A DNA stretch of 64,000 nt from Blautia schinkii DSM 10518 (GCA_000702025.1 JNKJ01000003.1:124001-188000), one strand, 5' to 3'. Counted from the stretch's first letter, positions 43,453-54,523 are shown. Notes: generated from the letters alone by a model not told the origin. Numbers and translations are program-made.

Positions 43453-45030
43453 TTACATCGTACTAAAATATTCCCGGAACAGCCAGGCGGGTGTGCAGCT
43501 CCAGGCATGGCAGAAGCTGTTGACCTGCGAGGAGCCGTAAGGCGATGCATTGGGGTCCTCCGGGTCAAATGCCTCCCAGAATGTATCGGCTCCCAGCTTG
43601 ATCATTCCGCCCCAGTATGTGCGAAGCAGCTCCAGAGCCTTATCCTTTTCTCCTACATGAAGCAGAGCCTCAATTACATGATGGTAAGCATAGGGCGTGG
43701 ATACACCCACCTCTGGATTCTCCTCCAGAAGATGAAGCATTAGAGTACGGCTTTTTTCTCTGTCCCATACATCGGCCAGTACCATCCATGCCTGACTGGA
43801 CCATGATATCTGGCGGGATTCACCACTCACGAAGAAGCCTTTCTCCTCATCCCAGAAGCAGCTTACTGCTTTTTCAATGGCATCTGATAGCAGAGAATGC
43901 ACCTGGTTCTCACCCTTTTCATCTCCTGCCAGACCGGCAAGCACTTCTCCTTGGCGTAAGCAGTAAATCCATACCGCATGGGCAGCGGCCTGTCGGTCAA
44001 GTCCGTCCTTCCAATCAATGAAAGCCATCATGGGATTTTCAGTCTTTGGAACTCCATCCTCCATGTCGTCAAGTGCCAGCTCAATCTGACGAAATGCGGT
44101 AGGCCAAAGCTCCTTCACAATGTCCAAATCCTTTGTCTCCTGATAATAGTCGTATAGAATGGAGATAAAAAACAGTGAATAATCAAACAGAAATGTATCG
44201 TCCACCTGCATGACCGGCTCTGTGAAAAGACAGGCGCCGATTTTGCCATCGTCACGTATGAGGCCTGCGAACAGATACATGCACCGCTTCACCAGGTCCA
44301 TATTACGGAAGGTGGCATAGTTGGCTTTTGCCTGCAGGCGCAGATCCCCAATCCACAGACGGCGGTCGCGTTTAGGCCCGTCTTCGAATACATGCTGCAT
44401 ACAATCCTGCAGAGTTTTCAGACTCGCCCGGTCAATCCGCTGTAAATCCTCCGGTAGATTCTGAATTGGTTCTGCATCCTCAAGGGATACCGCAGAAACT
44501 GCCGTAAGCTCCGCATCCTGCACAACCACCTGGAATTTCGCGGAGGTGTCAATGGCCAGAACCTCCACATAACGGAATGCATAGCGTCTGGGAAGCTTCA
44601 GCTCACAGGGAAGCGCATCAATATGTATAAACTCCTCCTGTATCCATCCCTTGCTTATCCACCCCTCATAGGTGGAGGAATCATCCAGAAGCTCTCCGGG
44701 GATTTCCGCAAATTTCAGCCTGAGAAAGGCCGGTGCATCCTGAGGACTTCCCGCGGAATCCAGCTTCAGTGTCACATGTCCCACATAATGGTCACCAAAA
44801 TCCATACAAACACGGTCGCCTTTGCGCAGAAGCTTGTCCGGCATCCGTTCTATATCTTCCCGCTCGGTGACAATAGCATTTCCGTTCTCATCTTTGGCGA
44901 CATGCACCAGGGAAAGAGGTTTCAGTCTCTTTTCCAAAAGCGGCCTGTCAAGGGACTGCGCCTTATCGACAAAGGCCTGTACGGTTCTCCGTTTCATATC
45001 CGGAATAATACTGATCAATGCATCTCCCAT
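43453..45030 (-). CDS. GH78-like (alpha-L-rhamnosidase-related) protein
   Basis: The 525-residue protein has an N-terminal beta-sandwich (residues about 60-175) and an (alpha/alpha)6 barrel with the GH78 landmark EDGPKRDRRLWIGD, a region DDTFLFDYSLFFI, a WKDGLDRQ segment and the C-terminal ADTFWEAFDPED and SFCHAWSCTP. In GH78 the general acid is a Glu and the base an Asp or Glu in these segments. The normal NCPQR-like motif is replaced by GPKRDRR, so the sugar specificity may differ. There is no signal peptide. The start is ATG 45030 with AGGAGG upstream. Confidence 0.82.
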   Translation of the reverse strand: MGDALISIIPDMKRRTVQAFVDKAQSLDRPLLEKRLKPLSLVHVAKDENGNAIVTEREDIERMPDKLLRKGDRVCMDFGDHYVGHVTLKLDSAGSPQDAPAFLRLKFAEIPGELLDDSSTYEGWISKGWIQEEFIHIDALPCELKLPRRYAFRYVEVLAIDTSAKFQVVVQDAELTAVSAVSLEDAEPIQNLPEDLQRIDRASLKTLQDCMQHVFEDGPKRDRRLWIGDLRLQAKANYATFRNMDLVKRCMYLFAGLIRDDGKIGACLFTEPVMQVDDTFLFDYSLFFISILYDYYQETKDLDIVKELWPTAFRQIELALDDMEDGVPKTENPMMAFIDWKDGLDRQAAAHAVWIYCLRQGEVLAGLAGDEKGENQVHSLLSDAIEKAVSCFWDEEKGFFVSGESRQISWSSQAWMVLADVWDREKSRTLMLHLLEENPEVGVSTPYAYHHVIEALLHVGEKDKALELLRTYWGGMIKLGADTFWEAFDPEDPNASPYGSSQVNSFCHAWSCTPAWLFREYFSTM

Positions 45031-45075
45031 TTTTACTCCTCCTAGTATAATATGGCACCATATGGCCATTAAAGA

Positions 45076-47483
<2,408 letters not shown>

Positions 47484-47744
47484 CTTTCTATACCTCCTGC
47501 CGCCTGGGATATTATCTGGGATTCTGTCTGAATTCCTGCTCAGAATGTTATAAGGCGGCTGTTTATGATGTAGGAGCAAAAGGGAATCTATAATATGGAA
47601 GTTGTCCCATTTTTATCACATACATCTTTTTATGATGTCAGTATACAAGAATGTTTATATATTTTATATTAATATAACATACTTTTTATCAAAATTCTGC
47701 ACAAGTAATCCGGCAAGATTGAAGTATGTTGCTATGATATAAAA

Positions 47745-47775
47745 CAGGCCCTGCATCACTTAGGTACAGGGCCTG
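47745..47775 (-). terminator. terminator overlapping the end of the AraC-type gene
   Basis: CAGGCCCTG (47745-47753) and CAGGGCCTG (47767-47775) form a 9-bp stem. On the minus strand it is followed by TTTTATATC. The regulator stop codon lies in the loop, so the hairpin includes the last codons. Confidence 0.75.
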
Positions 47776-48970
47776 GCTTTGGCATGAATTCTTTTTGTTT
47801 GTACCTGTCACGGTACTGCTTGGGTGTCATATGCATATATTTTTTGAATACGCTTCCGAAATGGCTCTGGGAGTGGAAGCATACGTAATCGCTGATCTGG
47901 GAAAGGCTGGCCTGGGAGTATTTAAGAAGATTCGCTGCTTTCTCCACGCGGATTTTCTGGATATAATCCTGGATACTGATTCCGGTATCACGGTGGAATA
48001 TTCTGGATAGGTAACCCTTGCTTACGCCAATACTGTCCGATATATCGTCCACATGGATTTTATGATGATAATTCTCATTGATATAATACAGACACTGTTC
48101 CGTATAAATAGAATATTTCTTGTGGCTGCCATTATATTTAGCAACAAGCTTGGTAAACTCGTACATAGCTCTGCGCATGCATTCTACAATTTCCTCTATT
48201 TTTGTGCATTCATCTATCTGATTGATATATAAATCGCTTAGTCGGTAGGCCTCTGCCGGGGAAATGCCCTCAGCGATTGCTTCTCTGGTCGCTATTGTGA
48301 TAATGACGATAGCCAGGTTACGCTGATGGTTCAGCTTTTTGCCTGATAGAATTCCAGCATTTTCCAGAAGGGAATCCATCCGTTCCAGCACATGGGCTGT
48401 ATCGCCTTCACGCACACAGTCCATCACGTAGCGTTCCTCCTGGTAGGTATGGTGATACACCTCATCATCGAGCTGGTTCATTTCCATTATGGCAGCTTCT
48501 TTATGTGTAAGCTCCTGTTTATCTTCTGCCAGGTTATTTATCTTCATGAGGGCTTCCACATCTATCTCTCTGCCCTCCAGCAGTTCCCAGAGAAAGCCCG
48601 CGAAGTTGAGGAGTTTTAATAGAGAGGTCTTGGCAGGATGTCTTTCCTCTTTGCTTTTGATTGTGTACTGTTTGTAATAACGGTGGATTTCCACGCGATT
48701 TAGTTCTTCGGTACAGGCCGGGCCGGTGAGGTAATAGCCGTTATGTGACTTCAAACAGCAGAAATATACCCTGTTTTCATCCTTGTAGACCACAGGCTCC
48801 TGCTGCTTTTCCGCCCGGTCTAACAGCATGTCCGTGAGATTCCGGCAGCAGAAAAACGGACTTTCCTCTTCCGGGAAGGAACCATAGCCCTTCAAGGGCT
48901 GGTTTTGGCCCGATGTATAGAATATGGGTTGTCCCCACAAAATTTCAAGCTTGCGTAATAGGTCTGCCAT
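47756..48970 (-). CDS. AraC-family transcriptional regulator
   Basis: The 404-residue regulator has an N-terminal sensing region (about residues 1-290, partly helical, with no membrane segment) and a C-terminal AraC domain. Two helix-turn-helix units are visible (IHVDDISDSIGVSKGYLSRIF and LSQISDYVCFHSQSHFGSVF). It is encoded directly upstream of the ROK-GH1-GH78-like cluster on the same strand, separated by a terminator and 175 bp, and is the likely activator of that cluster. Confidence 0.9.
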   Translation of the reverse strand: MADLLRKLEILWGQPIFYTSGQNQPLKGYGSFPEEESPFFCCRNLTDMLLDRAEKQQEPVVYKDENRVYFCCLKSHNGYYLTGPACTEELNRVEIHRYYKQYTIKSKEERHPAKTSLLKLLNFAGFLWELLEGREIDVEALMKINNLAEDKQELTHKEAAIMEMNQLDDEVYHHTYQEERYVMDCVREGDTAHVLERMDSLLENAGILSGKKLNHQRNLAIVIITIATREAIAEGISPAEAYRLSDLYINQIDECTKIEEIVECMRRAMYEFTKLVAKYNGSHKKYSIYTEQCLYYINENYHHKIHVDDISDSIGVSKGYLSRIFHRDTGISIQDYIQKIRVEKAANLLKYSQASLSQISDYVCFHSQSHFGSVFKKYMHMTPKQYRDRYKQKEFMPKPGPVPK

Positions 48971-49185
48971 TTTGAACCTCCATGAAGCAATCGAATTACA
49001 ATAATCTATTTGGGATTATTTTTATTTGGATTATTTTATGTACTGCTTACATTTTATATGATTAGCACATGGATTGAAAAGGATTTTTTTCTTTTCAAGC
49101 TTTTCCGAAAACTTCTCGCATACGGCATTGACACCCCAGAAAACATCATAATACCCTTAAAAGACCATAAAGTTCTAAAAATGTG
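48971..49185. other. upstream region of the structured RNA
   Basis: The stretch is AT-rich with no supported gene and should also contain the promoter of the leftward AraC-type gene. A 63-codon plus-strand frame at 49010-49201 has no ribosome site and runs into the RNA promoter, so it is not called. Confidence 0.5.
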
Positions 49186-49213
49186 TTGTCAAAATCGTTA
49201 ATAATGTTATACT
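49186..49213 (+). promoter_or_regulatory. promoter of the structured RNA
   Basis: TTGTCA (49186-49191), a 16-nt spacer and TATACT (49208-49213) predict a start at about 49220. The promoter closely resembles that of the tRNA-Ala at 14719 (TTGACA, 16 nt, TATACT), as expected for a stable RNA gene. Confidence 0.75.
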
Positions 49214-49219
49214 AATCTT

Positions 49220-49412
49220 AAGAAAAGCTTCATCCAGATAATTATTTGAGGTGGAAGATTTCGTACCCGTCCACACGCCGATGGCTTGACAGGGGAAACC
49301 CGAGAGATGCAGGAGAATGGTACGCCTGCCAAATAATTATCTGGTTCAGCAAATAGTTTAAACTAATTTCACATTTTAGGACCTGCCGTAATATATCCGG
49401 CAGGTCCTTTTT
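49220..49412 (+). ncRNA. free-standing structured noncoding RNA, family not recognised
   Basis: An RNA of about 190 nt runs from a strong promoter to a strong terminator in the gap between the AraC-type gene and the FGGY kinase gene, both leftward. It is closed by a perfect 15-bp stem (CCAGATAATTATTTG at 49234-49248 with CAAATAATTATCTGG at 49330-49344). Inside, CGTACC (49262-49267) pairs with GGTACG (49319-49324). GTGGA (49251-49255) can pair with TCCAC (49270-49274) across that helix, a pseudoknot or an alternative fold. Small hairpins GCC-GAT-GGC (49277-49285) and GGG-GAAA-CCC (49292-49301) follow, and GCAGG (49309-49313) can pair with CCTGC (49325-49329). It has no good reading frame. It does not match TPP, c-di-GMP, cobalamin, glycine, SAM, SRP, tmRNA or RNase P features that I know. 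It is not placed as a cis-leader of either neighbour. Confidence 0.65.
49378..49412 (+). terminator. terminator of the structured RNA
   Basis: AGGACCTGCCG (49378-49388) and CGGCAGGTCCT (49398-49408) form an 11-bp perfect stem, followed by TTTTT. There is no T run on the minus strand, so it ends rightward transcription only. Confidence 0.92.
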
Positions 49413-49454
49413 CGAAGTACATTTAAAACTGAAGTTTATTCCCACGAGGGCTGC

Positions 49455-50933
49455 TTACCTGGTAAGCACCTGGCCCACTGCTTTTTTCCAGCCTTGATAT
49501 TTTTCATCACGAACCGATGTATCCATGGATGGCTCGAATTTTGTGCGGGTCATTTTTGCGAATACTTCCTCACGGGTAAAAATCCCGGCGGCGATTCCGG
49601 CGGCATAGGCGGCTCCGATGCCGGAGAGTTCCTCCGCGGAGGGTACCTGGACGGTCACATGAGCCATGTCGCTCTGGAACTGCATGAGATAACGGTTCCT
49701 GGTGGGGCCGCCGTCCACGCGCAGTTCGCCGATGGCAATGCCCGATTCCTCACTCATTGCTTCGATTACATCTGTAATCTGATAGGCAATGCAGTCAAGT
49801 CCGGCGCGTACCACTTCATTTCTTCCGGTGGTTCTGGTCAGACCACTGATCACGCCTGTGGCATCGCTGTCCCAGTAAGGTGCTCCAAGTCCTGTGAAGG
49901 CAGGAACAAGGTAAGTTCTGTCCTTAGGGTTGGCCTTGAGTGCAAGCTCCTCGGTTTCTGCCGGGGAGGAAATCAATTGCAGATCATCCTTCAGCCAGGT
50001 GATCACTGCGCCTGTGTAATTGATATTTCCTTCTAAAACATAGTTCACTTCCCCGTTTAATTTCCACGCCAGAGAGGTTACCACGCGCTTACTGAATACC
50101 GGCTCTTTACCGATGTTCATCATGATGGATGAGCCTGTGCCGTAGGTGGTCTTGATCATACCCTTCTCCACGCAGCCCTGACCGAACAGTGCGCCGTGGG
50201 AATCTCCGAGAACACCCCGGATGGGAATGGGGGTGTCGAGATATCCGTCGAAGTCGGTCATCCCATATTCTCCGTCGGAATCTGTCAGCTCTGCCAGGCA
50301 GGAGGTTGGGATTTTAAATAACCCGCACACCTCTTTATCCCAGGAAAGGGTGGAGATGTTAAACATCTGGGTACGGGAGGCATTGGAGTAATCCGTGCGG
50401 AATTCTTTTCCGCCTGTAAGCTTGAATACAAGCCAGCTGTCAATGGTCCCGCAGCACAGCTCACCCTTGTCTGCCTTTTCCTGTGCGCCCTCCACATTCT
50501 GGAGCACCCAGGCGATTTTTGCGGCGGAAAAATAGGGGGAAAGCTGGAGGCCTGTGTGGGCACGCACCATTTCTCCGTGGCCCTCCGCTTCGATTTTGTC
50601 ACAGATGGCCGCGCCGCGCGCACACTGCCATACTACGGCATTGCATACGGGTTTTCCGGTGGCGCGTTCCCAGACCATGGCTGTCTCTCTCTGGTTGCTG
50701 ATGCCCAGGACTGCGATTTCTTTTTTGTCGATTCCGGCTTTTTCCACCAGATTCTTTACCACGGCTACGGTATTGCGGTAAATTTCCTCGGGGTCATGCT
50801 CTACCCAGCCGCGTTCGTCAATATATTGCTGATGAGGCAGGTCACAGCGGCAGAGCAGGCTTCCCTCCTCATCAAAGAGGAGTGCCTTGGTGCCCTGTGT
50901 GCTCTGATCGATTCCTAATACATATCTGCTCAT
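49455..50933 (-). CDS. FGGY-family sugar kinase (GlpK-like; candidate D-apulose kinase)
   Basis: The 492-residue FGGY kinase has the phosphate motif GIDQSTQGTKALLFD, NQRETAMVWE, a GLGAPYWDSDATG motif and ELRVDGGPTRNRYLMQ. It resembles glycerol kinase overall. However, the glycerol-site segment of true GlpK (GDQQAA) reads GDSHGA here, and the N-terminal motif is closer to ketose kinases. The gene lies one base after the split transketolase and near a FucI-like isomerase, so a ketose such as apulose or a pentulose is a more likely substrate than glycerol. No glycerol facilitator or glycerol-3-phosphate dehydrogenase is nearby. Confidence 0.85.
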   Translation of the reverse strand: MSRYVLGIDQSTQGTKALLFDEEGSLLCRCDLPHQQYIDERGWVEHDPEEIYRNTVAVVKNLVEKAGIDKKEIAVLGISNQRETAMVWERATGKPVCNAVVWQCARGAAICDKIEAEGHGEMVRAHTGLQLSPYFSAAKIAWVLQNVEGAQEKADKGELCCGTIDSWLVFKLTGGKEFRTDYSNASRTQMFNISTLSWDKEVCGLFKIPTSCLAELTDSDGEYGMTDFDGYLDTPIPIRGVLGDSHGALFGQGCVEKGMIKTTYGTGSSIMMNIGKEPVFSKRVVTSLAWKLNGEVNYVLEGNINYTGAVITWLKDDLQLISSPAETEELALKANPKDRTYLVPAFTGLGAPYWDSDATGVISGLTRTTGRNEVVRAGLDCIAYQITDVIEAMSEESGIAIGELRVDGGPTRNRYLMQFQSDMAHVTVQVPSAEELSGIGAAYAAGIAAGIFTREEVFAKMTRTKFEPSMDTSVRDEKYQGWKKAVGQVLTR

Positions 50934-50934
50934 A

Positions 50935-51867
50935 TTATTTCACCAACTCTGCTGCTTTTTTTGCGATTCCTTCTGCATTGAGTCCATAGTAGTCAAATAC
51001 TTCCTTTGAGGTTCCGGTGATTACGGGCTCATCCGGAAGGGACATATTGATTACCCTGCGCGGGCATTCGCTTCCCACTACCTGGCTTACCATGGAACCA
51101 AGTCCGCCAAAGGGCGCGTGCTCTTCCACAGTGATGACTGCCTTTGCGTTTTCTGCGGCTTTGATGATTGCTGCTTTGTCAAGAGGTTTTACGCAGTACA
51201 TATCCACAACTGTGGCGCTGATTCCCTGAGCTTTCAAAAGCTCTGCGGCGTCCTTGGCAGGTTTTACCATCTCTCCGCAGGCAATGATAGCCACATCGGT
51301 TCCCTCGCATACGAAGGTAGCTTTATCCATCTCAAATGGTACGTTGCCTTCCTCGTAGGTGGGGTCTACGGCATTTCTGCCGACGCGGATGTAAGCGGGC
51401 TTTTCATCCTTTAAGAGCGCTTTTACCAGCTCCTTTGTCTGAAGGTGGTCGCTGGGAATGTAAACACGCATGTTAGGGATGGCGGCCATAGCGGCAATAT
51501 CCTGTGCGGAATGGTGGCTCATGCCAAGTGCTCCGTAGCTTACGCCGCCGCTGATGCCGATCAATTTCACATTGGTGTTGGAGTAGGCGCAGTCAACCTT
51601 TGCCTGCTCGTAGCTTCTGGTGGAAAGGAAGCACGCCGGGGATACTGCGTAGGCTTTTTTGCCGCATTTGGCAAGTCCGGCTGCGATGCTGACCAGGTTC
51701 TGCTCTGCGATACCTGTCTCTACAAACTGCTCCGGATAGGTGTCTGCAAAAGGAGTGAAGGAGCCGCTTCCTCTGGAGTCACTGCAAAGTGCAACAATAT
51801 CTTTATCTGTTTTTGCGGCCTCCATCAGGGCTTCGCAAATCATTTGTTTATTGGCAATTTTACTCAT
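50935..51867 (-). CDS. transketolase C-terminal subunit
   Basis: This 310-residue protein contains the pyrimidine-binding and C-terminal domains of transketolase (FVETGIAEQNLVSIAAGLA with the thiamin-activating Glu; GISGGVSYGALGMSHHSAQD; VVDMYCVKPLD). The thiamin-diphosphate-binding half is encoded separately just upstream with an 8-bp overlap. Together they make one active enzyme. Split transketolases are used both in central metabolism and in dedicated sugar routes; in the D-apiose pathway the pair cleaves apulose 4-phosphate. Confidence 0.92.
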   Translation of the reverse strand: MSKIANKQMICEALMEAAKTDKDIVALCSDSRGSGSFTPFADTYPEQFVETGIAEQNLVSIAAGLAKCGKKAYAVSPACFLSTRSYEQAKVDCAYSNTNVKLIGISGGVSYGALGMSHHSAQDIAAMAAIPNMRVYIPSDHLQTKELVKALLKDEKPAYIRVGRNAVDPTYEEGNVPFEMDKATFVCEGTDVAIIACGEMVKPAKDAAELLKAQGISATVVDMYCVKPLDKAAIIKAAENAKAVITVEEHAPFGGLGSMVSQVVGSECPRRVINMSLPDEPVITGTSKEVFDYYGLNAEGIAKKAAELVK

Positions 51868-52693
51868 GAAGGGCTGCCTCCTTTCTCTCTTCTAAATCTT
51901 TCATAATCTGTACGTATTCCTCGTCACTTGGCACGTGATGATGCCAGCCGGCCTTGTTTTCCATAACAAGGGAGCCGCAGCCCTTGACTGTGTTAGCAAT
52001 AAGCACGGTCGGTTTGCCCTTGACTGTCTTTGCTTCCTCAAAAGCAGCGTCTAACTGGGCGATGCTGTTTCCGTCTGCAACGTCAATCACATTCCAGCCG
52101 AAGCTTCTAAAACGCTCATGAAGGTCGTCGTGATGCATCACATCCTCTGTGCTTCCGGAAATCTGCAGGCGGTTTCGGTCTACCACTGCGCAGAGATTGT
52201 CAAGCTTGTAGTGGCTGGCTGCCATTGCGCCCTCCCAAACAGAGCCTTCTGCCAGCTCGCCGTCGCCCATTACCGTATATACGCGGTAGGACTGGTTGTT
52301 CATCTTGCCTGCAAGTGCCATGCCTACACATACCGGGAGGCCGTGTCCCAGAGAACCGGAGTTCATCTCAATGCCCGGAAGCTTATTATTTGGATGGCCA
52401 ATGAATTTAGAACCAAACTTACTGAATTTCTCCAGAACCTCCTCGATGGAAAAGAAGCCTTTTTTTGCCAGCACTGCGTAGAGAGCCTCTACGGAATGGC
52501 CTTTACTCATGACAAAGCGGTCACGGTTGTCGTCGTCCATGTTTTCCGGTCCCACGTTCATTTGTTTAAAATATAAGGTAACTAAGGTATCGATAACACT
52601 CATATCACCGCCGATATGTCCGGCTTTTCCCGCGCGGATAATCTCGATGACGTCTTTTCTCAGATCGTAAGATAAGGCGGTCAGGTTTTCCAT
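51860..52693 (-). CDS. transketolase N-terminal subunit
   Basis: This 277-residue protein is the thiamin-diphosphate-binding half (GHIGGDMSVIDTLVTLYF; the GDG motif in VMGDGELAEGSVWEGAM; NRLQISG). It starts behind AGAGGAG. It is second in the leftward operon isomerase - transketolase N - transketolase C - FGGY kinase. Its product with the C-terminal subunit transfers a two-carbon ketol unit; the donor is probably the phosphorylated ketose made by the neighbouring kinase. Confidence 0.93.
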   Translation of the reverse strand: MENLTALSYDLRKDVIEIIRAGKAGHIGGDMSVIDTLVTLYFKQMNVGPENMDDDNRDRFVMSKGHSVEALYAVLAKKGFFSIEEVLEKFSKFGSKFIGHPNNKLPGIEMNSGSLGHGLPVCVGMALAGKMNNQSYRVYTVMGDGELAEGSVWEGAMAASHYKLDNLCAVVDRNRLQISGSTEDVMHHDDLHERFRSFGWNVIDVADGNSIAQLDAAFEEAKTVKGKPTVLIANTVKGCGSLVMENKAGWHHHVPSDEEYVQIMKDLEERKEAALHE

Positions 52694-52779
52694 AATCTAT
52701 TCTCCTCTATTATAATTTAATAGTTCAAAGCATCTGAACCGTTGTGGCATATGTATTTTCAAGTATGCCCGGCGTACAA

Positions 52780-54180
52780 TCATTCTCCGCGGAGGTATGC
52801 TTTTACATCCTCTTCAATCGGGTCGTAAAGGTCAGGTGCCACACCGATATACTTACATGCCTCGTAAAGCACCGGGACTACATCCTTGTGGATACCTACG
52901 CAGTGATGGATGTACGGTCCTTCCACAATCTTTGCTTCCAGACGTTTGATATTGTCCACCTCTACCCAGAGATAGGTTCCCATTCCCTTAGGTCCGTCCA
53001 CGCCCTTTGCGTTTCCGAGAAGCAGGGAGTATTCGCCGTTGTCTCCGTCGAAACGAGCCAGAGTGATGTCGCCGTGCTTCGCTTCTGCGGTGATGGCACC
53101 CGGATGGTCGAATGCCAGCGGGTAAGTGATCTTCGGTGTTTCCTTGGCAACGGAAATCGGCCATGGACCGCAGTGCTGAAGAAGCTCGCCGTTCTCAATA
53201 TCAGGATGGCGGATGGTCCAGTCAGCAAAGAAGCTTCTTGTCTCTCCCATTCCTGCTGCCTCCACCATGAGTGCGGTGATGGCTCCGTGAATATCTGTCT
53301 CACATACAACGGGTATTCCTTCTTCGTTAAGAAGCGCATTGGCTGCACAGGGCATAATGCCAAGCTCGCTCTGGAGCTGGTTCCAGCACTGGATGCCTGC
53401 TGCCTGACAACCGTATTTCATAATCAGGTTCTTCATGGCAACCTTGAGGGCAGCTACATTCTCAAGCTCTTCTTCCTTAATCTCAATGATCATTTTTTCT
53501 TTACAGTATGCGATTACCTTGGCAACCTCTGTGCCTTCTTCTTTTACCTTTTTCACCTCGTCGGTAAGCTCCGGCATAGGAATCGGGGAAATCTGAATGT
53601 TGAATCTCTCCAGAAGCTCGCCTTCGTTGCACATGGTGGTCCAGAAATCAAAGGGTCTTGTGGAAATCTGGAGGATGCGCATGTTGCGGAATTTCTTAAC
53701 GACATTACATACTGCCATGAAATCACGGATGCCGCGCTCAAAAACCGGGTCGCTCAGACGGCAGTTTGTCATATATGTAAAAGGAATGCGGAAACGTCTT
53801 AACACCTTTCCGGTGGCAAAGAGTCCGCACTGGGTATCACGAAGGCGCACACCGTCCGGCTCAGGACGCTCATCCAGCGGTCCCCAGAGAAGCACAGGTA
53901 CGTTCAGCTCTTTCGCAAGGCGGGCACATTCATACTCGGTACCGAAGTTGCAATGGGGCAGGAACAGGCCGTCGATTTTCTCGGCTTTGAATTTCTCTGC
54001 GATTTTTTTCATATCGTCGTCATTGTAGAGAAGTCCTTCCTCGTTAATATCTGTGATATCCACGAAGTCCACGCCTAACTCTGTCAGACGGTCTGCGGTA
54101 AGACCTCTGTATTTGATGGCATCCGGCGCGCTGAAAATGCTCCTTCTTGTGGGTGCGTAACCTAACTTGATGTGATCCAT
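52780..54180 (-). CDS. L-fucose/L-arabinose isomerase-family protein
   Basis: This protein of about 466 residues belongs to the FucI/AraA-like isomerase superfamily. It has the substrate-region segment FLPHCNFGTEYECARLAKEL, the metal-ligand type Glu in CETDIHGAITALMVEAAG and the C-terminal HHCVGIHKD. Members interconvert aldoses and ketoses with Mn(II). The frame is open to 54369 but ATG 54180, behind AAGGAGG, is the right start. It leads an operon with split transketolase and a FGGY kinase, so it likely makes the ketose that the kinase phosphorylates. Confidence 0.88.
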   Translation of the reverse strand: MDHIKLGYAPTRRSIFSAPDAIKYRGLTADRLTELGVDFVDITDINEEGLLYNDDDMKKIAEKFKAEKIDGLFLPHCNFGTEYECARLAKELNVPVLLWGPLDERPEPDGVRLRDTQCGLFATGKVLRRFRIPFTYMTNCRLSDPVFERGIRDFMAVCNVVKKFRNMRILQISTRPFDFWTTMCNEGELLERFNIQISPIPMPELTDEVKKVKEEGTEVAKVIAYCKEKMIIEIKEEELENVAALKVAMKNLIMKYGCQAAGIQCWNQLQSELGIMPCAANALLNEEGIPVVCETDIHGAITALMVEAAGMGETRSFFADWTIRHPDIENGELLQHCGPWPISVAKETPKITYPLAFDHPGAITAEAKHGDITLARFDGDNGEYSLLLGNAKGVDGPKGMGTYLWVEVDNIKRLEAKIVEGPYIHHCVGIHKDVVPVLYEACKYIGVAPDLYDPIEEDVKAYLRGE

Positions 54181-54268
54181 ATTCATTTCCTCCTTAAACA
54201 CTTTTTTAGTTCGTACGGTTTCAATTAACCTTAATCTATGACAGATGGATTTTATGTTTCTAAACATT

Positions 54269-54296
54269 ATTATAAACTGTTTATATATTATTTCAA
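54269..54296 (-). promoter_or_regulatory. promoter of the isomerase-transketolase-kinase operon
   Basis: On the minus strand, TTGAAA (complement of 54291-54296), a 16-nt spacer and an exact TATAAT (complement of 54269-54274). Confidence 0.65.
54271..54285. promoter_or_regulatory. palindromic operator candidate in the operon promoter
   Basis: TATAAACTGTTTATA is a perfect 7+1+7 palindrome overlapping the -10 box and spacer, with the AAAC...GTTT core of LacI-family operators. The LacI-type gene is encoded just upstream, so it is the likely repressor. An even-centred relative (TAAACGTTTA) lies at 54412-54421. Confidence 0.55.
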
Positions 54297-54410
54297 TACA
54301 ATTTGATATTTTCGTTTTACAAACATCAATATTCCTAAATATATATTTGTTTTTTTGTAAATATTGCACATAAAAGTGTTGTAATCATCTGCATTTAGAG
54401 CAAAATAATT

Positions 54411-54422
54411 GTAAACGTTTAT
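54411..54422. promoter_or_regulatory. second LacI-type operator candidate
   Basis: GTAAACGTTTAT contains the palindrome TAAACGTTTA, the classical LacI/CcpA-like core. With the site at 54271-54285 it could support repression by looping, with centres about 139 bp apart. Confidence 0.5.
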
Positions 54423-54486
54423 ATAAACATTTGCAAACACCACTCCTTTACACATAAAGGGAGGTCCTTTGCATAAAGCAAAAAAA

Positions 54487-54523
54487 GAACTGATACTCCT
54501 GTACAACAGGTTTATATCAGTTC
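54487..54523 (-). terminator. terminator of the LacI-type gene
   Basis: GAACTGATA (54487-54495) and TATCAGTTC (54515-54523) form a 9-bp stem with an inner CCTG/CAGG helix. On the minus strand the hairpin is followed by TTTTTTTG. Confidence 0.85.

Noticed and set aside
49242-49445. 67-codon minus-strand frame over the structured RNA
   Set aside because: It has no ribosome site, and its sequence is explained by the paired arms of the RNA and its terminator.
49455-50933. Straight assignment as glycerol kinase (glpK)
   Set aside because: The altered glycerol-site motif and the transketolase/isomerase operon point to a ketose kinase; without a tree the substrate stays open.
52744-53802. 352-codon plus-strand open frame
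   Set aside because: It is antisense to the FucI-like isomerase. The long frame comes from codon bias, and the product is Cys/His-rich without a domain.
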